This document shows, in pieces, positions 12,758 through 22,134 of a DNA stretch of 64,000 bases (the first letter of the stretch is position 1; each line of letters begins with the position of its first letter). The position numbers were made by a program, and so were the translations under genes. The DNA comes from Nymphaea colorata (Eukaryota > Streptophyta > Magnoliopsida > Nymphaeales > Nymphaeaceae), in contig NC_045149.1 in assembly GCF_008831285.2 (NCBI RefSeq), positions 12,092,629 through 12,156,628 on the forward strand, read 5' to 3'. Below the pieces are notes generated by a model. It was not told the DNA's origin, did not search any database, and saw only the letters and a program-made list of their open reading frames with translations.

Positions 12758-15072
12758 GGGGCCATTTGATGGCTTGGAAATGTGGAATTGGAAATATATG
12801 TCTGGAAATATATTTCCTGGAAAAAATGAATGAGGAAAATCTTTCCGATTCTAATTTTGGTGTGTGTGTGATGACTTAGAAATATATTTTCAGAAATATA
12901 TTTCTAAGTTTGATGAAAAAGAATTATATTTCCAGATTTCTAGAAAATTAATTCTTAGTTTGATAATAAGGAAACATTTTTTCAGATTTGCAAAAATTAT
13001 AGATAATAAATGACCATACCAACCTTTGCTTATTTGGAAATTTCCAGAGTGTAGGAAATTTCATCCTCCATTGCTTTTGGAATATTTAAATCCACCAATC
13101 TGAGTCAGGTCCTCGTAAGGGTAGAGGGCTTGGACAATTTGATTCAGCAAATGTTCCCACGAAGCACAGCATGTCACATCAATATTATTGATAACAGATC
13201 TATTTGGCAGCTTCTACTAGATACTGACTTAATCCACAAGAGGTTCATGCCAGAAAAAATGTGTCCATTTCCAGTTGTGCTTTGCAGTTCGAACATGTTA
13301 AATCAGTTTCAGATTAAGTTGAACAGTAAAATTACAGTTTGGTCTTTTGAGCCATGGGCTTAGTATCTAGACTTATTTGTGCATCGTCTGAATGTTCTGG
13401 AAAATCGATCCATTTCCATGTTCAATCTTGTCACTGTAAAAAGAATAGCTGTCATGAATACGCTAACTATTCATGTTAAAATTTGACTGGCACAAAAATG
13501 AGGAGGGACGTTACATATTTCCACCCCAAGAGTTGATGACAAGAGTTGCAACAGATAACAGTATGTAAACCAGTAAGCATTAGCTTATCTTCTAAAATCC
13601 CAACTGTAACATTAACACTGAAGTGTACATGGGGAATGCAGTTAGTAAGTCAACATCTGATTTCAGCATTCTAGCGTACGTCAATCACAAAGATGCTCCA
13701 TCCTTTACAAATTTGAAGCCAACTAAGAATGTACACTATACAGAAAGTATCCAAGTTACATATTTCTACGAAATCATCAAGTTTCACCACATAATACATC
13801 AGACCACAACTTTTCTGTAAACGTAGATAATAGTTAGTAGAATTGCCATCAAGAGGACTTGTCCAACAGATGATCAAAAGTCAACCACCATGTGGATTTG
13901 TAAGCACAAAGATCAACTAAGGTTATAAAGAACAAGGAAGGGCATGAGTCAATGAACAACCTAGTCACTCTACATGGCCAAGAAGGGAACCAAATTCCGC
14001 CCCAAATAGTCAAATTTCAGCCAGTAGTTTCCACTTAACAGGAAGCTATGGTGGCTACGCATCGCCTAACGCATCAGAAGAATGATATGCTGCATCTATC
14101 AAAAGAACAACCAAGTCGAAAATTAAACATGGTTCACATAAATCGCAAGCTTACAGAATTCATACAAAGTCTCGTGCCTAGAGAGAGAGCGAGAGACAGA
14201 GAGAGGGAGAGAGAGAAAGACATAACTATAGTGTGGGTAGTGACGACTGCTACAATGAAAAAGGGAACAATCAGCATTCCAATGGGAAAAATAGCAAACA
14301 GGATCAGCAGCCAGGAGCCCTGCCTCCAATGCGATTGACAGTCTCCAACAACCCCTCTTTCACCGGTCAAGGGAAAGAACACACAAATTTTCTAAGATGA
14401 GTATCATTGTGTACGATTGAAAAAAAAGGAGGGCACAGAGAAGGCTAAAGAGAGGCAAAAACAGGTGGAAGTCGTGATCAATGGCATTATAGAGTATAAA
14501 AAATTAGGGCACAGAGAAGAAGGCGTATGGAGAAGCAAACGAGATGGAATCACTTCAACAAACCATAGAAAATTCCCCCCCTACAAACACAGATGAAGAT
14601 CTCCACTACTGTATGTGCAATGAAAACGGGAGAGACATAGCTCAAACAAAACTTCAAAAATAAATAGAAGGGATGAAGGCCCACCTTCCAGATCTTGGCA
14701 GGAATGAGGATGACGATGGAAAGGGAGCAGAACAACCGACAGTGTGTGTGAAGCCCTATGCAAGACGCTCCACCGTAGGAGGAAGGGAAGGGAGGGTGCG
14801 AAAAGGGCGCAGCAGCGGCTGCCTTGCGAGATCTCTGGGAAGCTATGCGAGGCGAGACGAGGGGAAGACGCGACTGTGCCCAACGGTCTCAAAAAAAACT
14901 CCGGAAATATATTTCCACCCAGAGGGGTGGAAATATGTTTCCGGAAACATGTTTCCGGAATCGACCGTAACGGTCGAAAAAAAAATCCACCGTTTGTTAC
15001 GCTGGAAATATTTTTAAAATTTGAATTATATTTTCGGGTGAACAGTGTATTTCCAGGGCATCAAACGCCCCC
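12758..15072. mobile_element. PIF/Harbinger-like non-autonomous element, 2.3 kb
   Basis: The left end reads GGGGCCATTTGATGGC and the right end in complement reads GGGGGCGTTTGATGCC, followed on both sides by a TGGAAAT motif. A TAA repeat flanks both ends (12755-12757 and 15073-15075), as in PIF/Harbinger insertions. Both subterminal regions contain repeated palindromic GGAAATATATTTCC-like motifs (12775-12990 on the left, 14897-14960 on the right). No transposase was recognised. On the - strand the interior has a GC-rich block (about 14690-14890) ending at a donor-like AAG/GTGGGC and a hydrophobic open stretch (about 14230-14380), which could be captured exons. Confidence 0.7.
14180..14220. repeat. 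GA-rich microsatellite
   Basis: Imperfect GAGAGA tract inside the PIF/Harbinger-like element. It produces Ser/Leu-rich false ORFs on the - strand. Confidence 0.7.
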
Positions 15073-15075
15073 TAA

Positions 15076-16205
15076 TGGAAAGCAATTACATTTTTGTATC
15101 TGATGTAACCATTTAACATCCACTTATTTGAGGGTATTTATATTTTTGTAAGAATGCCACACAGGGTTCACAGGGGCACAATGCTCCACAATGGAGGACA
15201 TTAATGCTTTATTATTGAGGGGCATTTACATCTTTCTTGGTAATAATGGACATATTGGTTCAAATGAAAATTAATTGATGGAAGGAATGATGCAATATAC
15301 GTGGTGGATAGCAGCCCCATAAAAGCCCCTTAAGAGAGGGTCAGTATGGCTAACATAGAACATGCTTCTATCTAAAATAATAGAGAAAGCCCAACATATT
15401 TTAAATAAGAAGCCCTTTTGAAAGCAATCCAATCCACCCCTGTTCCCTTACACCATGCTCCTCCCCTGCTAGACCCCACATGCTGGGTCTTAGAAGGATA
15501 CATTGATTTGAAGAACCTGTCAGCCCTTATACTAGCATTCCACATGTGTGACCCCACATATGAAAACTAAATATGCCCTTCTTGCACCGAACTGTCAACT
15601 AATGACTTTACCCACTAACACACCTGAATGGACTACCAACAAACCTTGTGTTTCTCCTCCACTTTCCAATTGTTAGGTTTCATTCTACTGTATTCGAGCG
15701 AGGCAACAGATCATAGCACCAAACAAAGACGAAGGAAGTTAGCATTTTCAACCAAACCAGCAAAGAAGATGGAGTTTCCTTGTATCTCTCAAGTACGATA
15801 TTGAATTTGTAGGTACTTCATCAACATGATAAAAACAAGGAGAACAAGGCCGATGATGATTCATCCTCAATCATCCAAGAGAAAGAATGTAGTGAGATTT
15901 AGGCATTGTTGATGAAGCTCATGGTGCCAGATTGGGTCAAGTTGCTGCACGTGGTCTTGTGCCTCTTAAGTGGTTTCTTCCATTTCCAAATGCAAGGGAC
16001 ACTTTGTTTGTTAGAGCACATGAGAAGGAATTGCTTCATGCTACCTAAGATGTTGAGGTAACTTTTGTATATCAAAAGTAGCCAGAGAAACATAGCTCGA
16101 CATGGCATGTGAATGTCCATCCACCCCTATAATTTGAGTAGGAGAATAAAATGCTGCCTCTACAATGAGGGATGCACTTCTTGTTAGAAATCACCTAAAC
16201 AATGG
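15076..16205. other. Intergenic, nothing recognised
   Basis: No gene, RNA or repeat structure recognised. Confidence 0.4.
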
Positions 16206-16579
16206 TAGGTTTGTACAAATGAGTGGAGCCAACTCGAGCTTGCTTAGTTAAGCTTGACTCAAGCTCGATTCATTTGCAAATGAGTCAAGCTCAAGTTTAA
16301 CTGAAAACTCAAGCTTATAAACGAGTTGTGTTTGAGTTACATAAATTGGAATCAAGTAAGTTCGTTTAATCTAGGTTAACTTTTTTTTTTTTCAAACTTA
16401 AAGCCAATGAAAGAGATCAAGTCAAATAGAGAGTTGGTAACTGAGCTTTTAAAAGAGTTAAGCTCAAACCGTAACCTGATCTATGGAGTCGACCTTGTAC
16501 AACTTGACTTGAGTTAGAGGAAAGCAAGATGAGTTGAGTACATTGAGGACAAGCTCAACTCAGCTTCTGTACAAGGCTG
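16206..16579. mobile_element. hAT-like element, CTCGAGC family, no clear TSD
   Basis: The left end reads TAGGTTTGTACAAATGAG and the right end in complement CAGCCTTGTACAGAAGCTGAG. Dense GACTCAAGCTCGA-type motifs fill both flanks. The core (GTTTAATCTAGGTTAAC, a T-run, CAAACTTAAAGCC) matches the core of the element at 21459-21894 in reverse orientation. I could not find an 8-bp duplication, so the ends are approximate. Confidence 0.55.
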
Positions 16580-17055
16580 ATGCGTAGCCATCAGACTTGA
16601 GATTGTCATCATCAGTAGTAGCAAGGAAGTTGTCATCACTTAAGCAAGGGGTTGGAGGAGTAGAGGGCGTCACCCGTGCGAAGTCTAGCAACTTGATCTT
16701 GAACAAAAATGGGACCAAAAGAAATTTTCATTTAGCTTTGGAGTAGGAAACAAATTCTGGAGCATTTCTAGGAGGCTAATTTGAAAGTAATAAAAACAAA
16801 AGAAAAAATGGGGAGGAGGAAACAAAAAGAAAGAAAAGAAGATGAAAATGGTGAAACACATGGATGATGAGGAAGATGAATAAGATAAGCAAGAGGAGGA
16901 GACGAAGCTGGAGGAGGAAGCCGGTGTAAAAAAGTAGAGGAAAAGCCCTAACATAAGTAGGGTACTCATAGATGAGGAAAGGTGGTAGTCAGAGAATCTG
17001 ATGAGGTATGACATCATCAATGATTTTTTTGCAGCAGTTGGTAATTCATTGTTTT
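16580..17055. other. Purine-rich intergenic stretch
   Basis: A GAAGAGGAG-rich + strand (about 16790-16980) creates a Ser/Phe-rich false ORF on the - strand. No gene recognised. Confidence 0.4.
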
Positions 17056-17455
17056 AGATTTTTGGCAATTATTGTAGATGCTTGTCACACGTTTTAGATG
17101 TTTCACTTCCTTCAAGCTTGCCTATTGTAATTGATTGTCACAGATTTTTAAATACTATCACTGGCTATAGATACTAGTCACATGTTAGAAATGCTTGTCA
17201 CATGTTTTAGATGTTGGTCACATATTGTAGATGTTTGTCATATGTTTTAGAAGCTAGTCACTTGGTGTAGTCTTGTAGATGTTTGTCATATGTTTTATAT
17301 GGTTGTCACATTTTATTGTTAAATGGTGCATCAAATGTTATGGATGTTTGTCTCAGTTTTAGAAGGTTGTTGAATATCATAGATGTTTGCGTGACATGAT
17401 TTTGATGCATGTTACATGTTTTAGAAGCTTCTTTCATGTTGTAGATGCTTGCCAT
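17056..17455. repeat. Degenerate minisatellite, about 20-22-bp unit
   Basis: The phrase GTCACATGTTTTAGATGTTT recurs with drift about 15-18 times, with the GTCAC(A), TGTTTTAGA and TGTAGATG parts the most constant. Unit length varies. No coding frame is maintained, so it is a decayed non-coding minisatellite. Confidence 0.75.
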
Positions 17456-19220
17456 GACATGTGAGAGAAGATAGGGACAAGTGTCTTTTGTTGACTGGTA
17501 TAGCTAGCATGTAGTCCTTGACTTGTATAAGGTTTTATGGGAGTTCTAAAAGGAACACTTAAGGGCCATGCATTTTAGATGCATTCTAGATAAGGAACCT
17601 CTAAAATGGATAATCATACATGCTGCTTGTTGTTGAACTACTGAAACTTGCATACCAATATGTTTTAGTTTGGAGCATTTGAATGGATGATCACACTATC
17701 GGATGTTGCCATGTCACTGGATGTGCATTTTATTGCTTGATTTAAGTGTCGTCAATAACCAATGGTCGGCAACATGCAATATGACCATATGGGCTGTGTG
17801 TACACAAGAAGTTCTAGTTGTTGATGAAAATAGTTTTGCAAATGTTATGAGGAAGGCTGCACACAACTGCATGAGGGTTGTGTTAGCAAGGGATACATTT
17901 GGGTTACTATCTCCATGACAAACCCATGGACAGATGCCCATAGGGAACTACATAGTTTCATCTTGTTCTTTTTTGACCATTAATACATATTCAATGATAT
18001 TTTTGGAGGGAGAATAAATATCCAATTCATGCAATTCCTTGAGACCTCAATAAAGGAGAATGTTATGCCCTATTATATTTGCCCGTTTGTACAATCAATC
18101 ATGTAGGCCTTAGACAAACAAAAATATGAGTGTTTTCTAGATTATTGTGTAGGTAAATTGTCATTTAATGCTAATTTGTTATGAAATTGGCACATTTATT
18201 GCTTTATTGAGTTGTGGATGAGTGGCATATGTTGGATGTTGAAGCATATCCCTAGTTTTCATTTGGAACAAATGCTTATGGTCTCATGCATTGGTTCATT
18301 TTCAAGGCTCATGAAATGGGAAAGAATGAAGAGAAGTATCTATGTAAATACTCACATGGTTAGAGATATTCTTCATGCATTGACTATGTATTTTCATTCA
18401 TATTTGGTGTTTAGTTTGTAGCTAAATAAGCATGGCCGGACCATCATCTCAATGTTGTTGTTTGTTATGTATGTTGCTCTTGATTGCAAATGGTTTGCAC
18501 ACCCTATTGGGTTTTGGACATCAAGGATATATGGTAGAGGGTTTTAAAGTGACTAGAGTATCATAGTGAAAAGTTTGGATGCTTTGTGTAAATATTGTGG
18601 AGGAACAATATGGTAGCCTAGTGCTGAGGCAAGCAGGCTTGGTCAACCAATTCTAGGTAAAGAGGAGGAGGCAATTAGCAAAAGAGAGCTTATGTTGCAC
18701 ATCATATTAAGAGGGATAATATCTTTCAAGGTAAAGTGAGAAATTGGAAAGTTAAGGATGGAGTTAGAGGATGGAAAGACTGCTAGGGATGGAGTTAGAG
18801 GATGTACACAACTTTCATGAGATGATACAATAGATGAAAGATGTATGCAGCTTGAGGGAGGACATACCTTGACTACACATCTTATTTGAGTGTCTGCTTG
18901 GCTATTGATCCATTAAACTTTGAGCAGTTTTGCATATATTTACATGCATTGATTGTTTATTGAAGTCATAATATTAAACAATTTTTGGGCTTGTATTTAT
19001 TGTTTTCAACTAACAAGTTATAGTTGTGATGGTACCACATTAGTCTATTTAGCGAAACCAAATTTGCATATACACAAATTACTGTTATATGCGATCATGA
19101 GCATTCACTTCTTCAGTATGTTGGATGTGATAGTTAACACTTTCCCTTCCACTAATACCAATTGGTAATGTATTAACATACTGTCACATGAGTGTGTTTG
19201 TTCCACCTACAACTAATTAT
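17456..19220. other. Intergenic, possible unrecognised transposon remains
   Basis: Several short + strand frames (17703-17918, 18212-18421) look protein-like but are broken and match no family I can name. A decayed DNA-transposon origin is possible. No other feature seen. Confidence 0.3.
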
Positions 19221-19920
19221 AGTTTTGTATGATACATGGGCTTTAGTTCCACGTTTTCTTACGACAACATTTGGTTTGAGTTCTGACCTTGGACCTTAGA
19301 TTCAGGGATCCAAAATTCAATGATTGATCTCATATCCTCCTATCTCATATTTTCAAATTCATAATTAATTGCTAAAGTGGAAATGAGGAATCAACTCGAT
19401 TAATGCAAGTGATATTGTTGCATGTGACAATTAACAGTTGCCATCCATCTTTTTTTGCATGTGATGATCAACACTCATTGTTCCTCTTATAGTAAGTGAC
19501 CATATATTAATATAGTGCCACATGATCTCTAGGTTTAGCTCTCTAGGTTTAGTCTAGTACGCGACAATCAATGCTTGCTAGTGCTAGTGACATTTGACAA
19601 GCTCTTGTTGCACTTTTTCTCCATCTCTCTCTCTCTCTTTTTATGCAGTGTAGTTCTTAAAATTTTAGATGGTTCATATGATCCAACCACCTCAGATTTT
19701 AATTTTGTAGGACCCATGGGTTTTAATTTCACATTTTCTAAAAAAAACTGATTTGAGGTTCCTTGTCGGACTTTAGAGTTATGGATATGAAACATGTCGA
19801 TCTTAGATCCTCACATCTCAAATTCACAAATTTCTTGGTACTATGGAAATAAGAAAGTAGCTTGACTGATGCAAACGATATTCTTGGATGCTACAGTGAA
19901 CAATCATAGTTCCGCTTGTA
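19221..19920. repeat. Diverged tandem duplication, period about 480 bp
   Basis: The segment from 19221 (TTTTGTATGATACATGGGCT) is repeated from about 19701 (TTTTGTAGGACCCATGGGTT), and the similarity continues for about 200 bp through CTCATATC/CTCACATC and GATATTGTTGCATG/GATATTCTTGGATG. Divergence is considerable, so the duplication is old. A CT-rich tract lies at 19619-19640. Confidence 0.6.
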
Positions 19921-20098
19921 CCAAAAAGTATTAAATGTAGTGTTGCATGCATTTCAAACTAGTGTCACACGTGAGAGCTAATGCTCGCCAATGGCAATCA
20001 ACACTCTCACACTGCATATATACACATACACATACATATTTTTTCTCTCCCTTTCCTCTCTCTTGCTCTTTTGATTGTGTAATGCAATGAGATGCGTC

Positions 20099-20251
20099 GG
20101 GTGAGCATGAAGTTAACAACCCATCGCCTGAAGAAAACCCGGATCAGCACGTGTGCAGCCCTATTCCAAGGTTCTGAGCCGTGTTACGACCTGGGTGGGA
20201 TATAGTACACTCTTGAACATGCTTGCTTGCAGCTATGCTACGCCCCTTGAG
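20099..20251 (-). repeat. SINE copy (tRNA-like head), internally deleted
   Basis: Read on the - strand it starts CTCAAGGGGCGTAGCATAGC, resembling the 5' end and A box of a tRNA gene, and ends near TGGGTTGTTAAC and GCTCACCC. The same order occurs in the fuller copy at 55451-55661. This copy lacks the part carrying the B-box-like GTTCGACT. Confidence 0.6.
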
Positions 20252-20625
20252 ACTGCAATAGGACTACTATTGAAAACATGTTGTTTTCTTACAATATTCT
20301 ATTTTGGTCCAACAAAATGAATCTTTTGATGCTAAAATAGAATTTGCTAAATTAAAAGGGGCAAGTGTGGAAGTTGATGAAGGCATATTTAGAAATTCAA
20401 GAAGGGTATTTTTGAAAGCCTGCTTTCCATATGGCACGTCAGCAGCGCACTCGAGCTCTAGGGCACTTGCAAAATGCCTCCCTTTTCATGTAGCACGTTA
20501 TGACTTGAGAACAAGGGCATTTATGGAATGCTTGATTTTTATTTACGAGCTTCAGCATCTACCAAGTAAGTTCGGTCGACTATATGCCAATTGACCATGC
20601 ATTCCACCATAGGAAGCCCAAAGCA

Positions 20626-21420
20626 AATGGTGTTAAAATACTATGAGGTGAAGCGAAGCGTCGAGCCTATGAAAAGCGAGATAAAGGAACATGAAGCGTA
20701 GGCTTCACGACCAAAATTGTAAAGTATATAATTTTCATAAAATAATGCCAAAAAGAGACACAACAACTAATATGCAATAACAATATAGAGGAACATATCT
20801 TACTTGTGTTGATCATTTTTCATAGCCAGTTCCTACACTATTGCCTAACACACTATACAACATAAAATCACATAAAATTCAATCAGGTGAACAAAAGTTA
20901 AATAAGAAAAGAAAAAATTAGAATGATTACGACTTTCCTTACAGCGGACTACTTGCACACACAATGGCAAACTGTGATGAGAACTAGAATCTCACAACAA
21001 GAGAGAAAGTAAGCTATGTGAAGAAAAAAATTAATCTATTTAACAATATGTTAGAAAAAAAAAAAAAAGAGAAAGTGAAGGCTGTTAATTTGCACCACTT
21101 ATTGCAACAAATAAATAGAGTGAGAGGGAGGGAATGGCTGTCGGTTATCTTGATTTCAGCAAAGGAATTGGTGGTGGTTCTTAAAGAGAGCAAGTTCGTC
21201 GGAAAGTGGAGGTGCTAGGATGTTGTGATAAAAGTGCTGGGAGAGACCGTTGGATTATCCCTGAAGTGCACGCTTCACGCGCCCGATGCGCATCTGCGTG
21301 AAGCGTGCGCCTCACCCTGTTGATGCGTATGCATCATGACAAGCCTGCTTCACCTTTGGTGTGTTTTGCTGGGTGAAGCTCATCACCTCACTGCATGAAA
21401 CGTGCGCTTCTAATAACAAT
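20626..21420. mobile_element. hAT-like element with GTGAAGCG motifs
   Basis: A 10-bp direct repeat GCCCAAAGCA (20616-20625 and 21421-21430) flanks the segment. Inside, GTGAAGCGAAGCG-type motifs cluster near the left end and CACGCTTCACGCG / GTGAAGCGTGCGCC motifs near the right end, the subterminal pattern seen in plant hAT-like elements. The termini (AATGGTGTTAAAA and, in complement, ATTGTTATTAGAA) are only roughly inverted. The interior is AT-rich with no transposase. Confidence 0.55.
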
Positions 21421-21458
21421 GCCCAAAGCATCGGCCCCCGTCTTCCTAGCAATCGGGA

Positions 21459-21894
21459 CTAGGACTGAACACGAACGACCTCGCTTGACCATAAATTTTT
21501 CAGACCTGAGCTCGAGTCAAGCTATACAAGAGCTCGAACTCAGCTTTAATAGACTTGGTTCTTACTGGAGCTCTACTTGGAGCTTTACTCGTTTAAGTTC
21601 GTTTATTAACTCTTCATTTGGTTAGATCTCTTTTCCTGGTTTTAAGTTTGAAAATTATAAAAAAAAAAATCTAGATTAAACATGCTTACTTAGTTTAATA
21701 AAAAACTCGAGCGAGCCGAGCTCAAGTCAAGGAGTGAGTCGAGCTCGAGTTAAAAACTTGAGAGAGTCGAGCTCAAGTCAAGGAATGACTCGAGCTCGAG
21801 TTAAAAACTTGAGCGAGTCGAGCTCAAGTCAAGGAATGACTCGAATTAAAAACTTGAGCGAGTCGAGCTCTCGACTTGGCTCGACTCGTTCCGT
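21459..21894. mobile_element. hAT-like MITE with internal 51-bp tandem repeat
   Basis: A 436-bp element flanked by a perfect 8-bp duplication AATCGGGA (21451-21458 and 21895-21902). Termini are CTAGGACTGAACACGA and, in complement, ACGGAACGAGTCGAGCC. GACTCGAGCTC motifs fill the right half. The core is homologous, inverted, to the element at 16206-16579. It ends 240 bp before the ACBP start codon and only 28 bp of unique DNA separates its left target repeat from the previous element's right repeat at 21421-21430 plus 20 bases, so two insertions stacked in this promoter region. Confidence 0.7.
21701..21882. repeat. 51-bp tandem repeat, about 3.5 copies
   Basis: Units begin AAAAACT(C/T)GAG: 21701-21751, 21752-21802 (both 51 bp), 21803-21847 (45 bp, six bases lost) and a partial unit from 21848. 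Each contains GTCGAGCTCAAGTCAAGGA and, except the shorter ones, CTCGAGCTCGAGTT. The array lies wholly inside the MITE and gives a false repetitive ORF on the + strand. Confidence 0.85.
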
Positions 21895-21902
21895 AATCGG
21901 GA

Positions 21903-22134
21903 CGGAACCTAAGCTCCAAACCGTAAACTATCGGTTCAGAAACGGTTGTAGTCGGCCCGGGAGTCTACCCGGTCCGTCAATAGGTCTCCCTCCGCAGTCG
22001 ACGCTTCCTCTCTTCCCTCCTTTCTACGAAGAAGATAAATCGTCGAGGAAGAAGAAGAAGAAGAAGAAAAGGAGGAGGAGGCCGAATCAGTCTGCAAACT
22101 TTCTAGGCTTTCGTCTCCCAAACCCTGATCGCAA
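21903..22134 (+). promoter_or_regulatory. Proximal promoter / 5' leader of the ACBP gene
   Basis: The 232 bp between the MITE target repeat and the ACBP start codon include a CT-rich stretch (about 22000-22025) followed by a GAAGAAGAAG purine tract (about 22048-22080), typical of plant leaders. No clear TATA box was assigned. The transcription start is unknown and could lie inside or beyond the MITE. Confidence 0.35.

Noticed and set aside
16685-17020. 111-codon Ser/Phe-rich ORF on the - strand
   Set aside because: Purine-rich + strand composition explains it; no motif or splice context.
17056-17455. CRISPR-like array
   Set aside because: Units are degenerate and abutting, without uniform spacers, and this is a plant genome.
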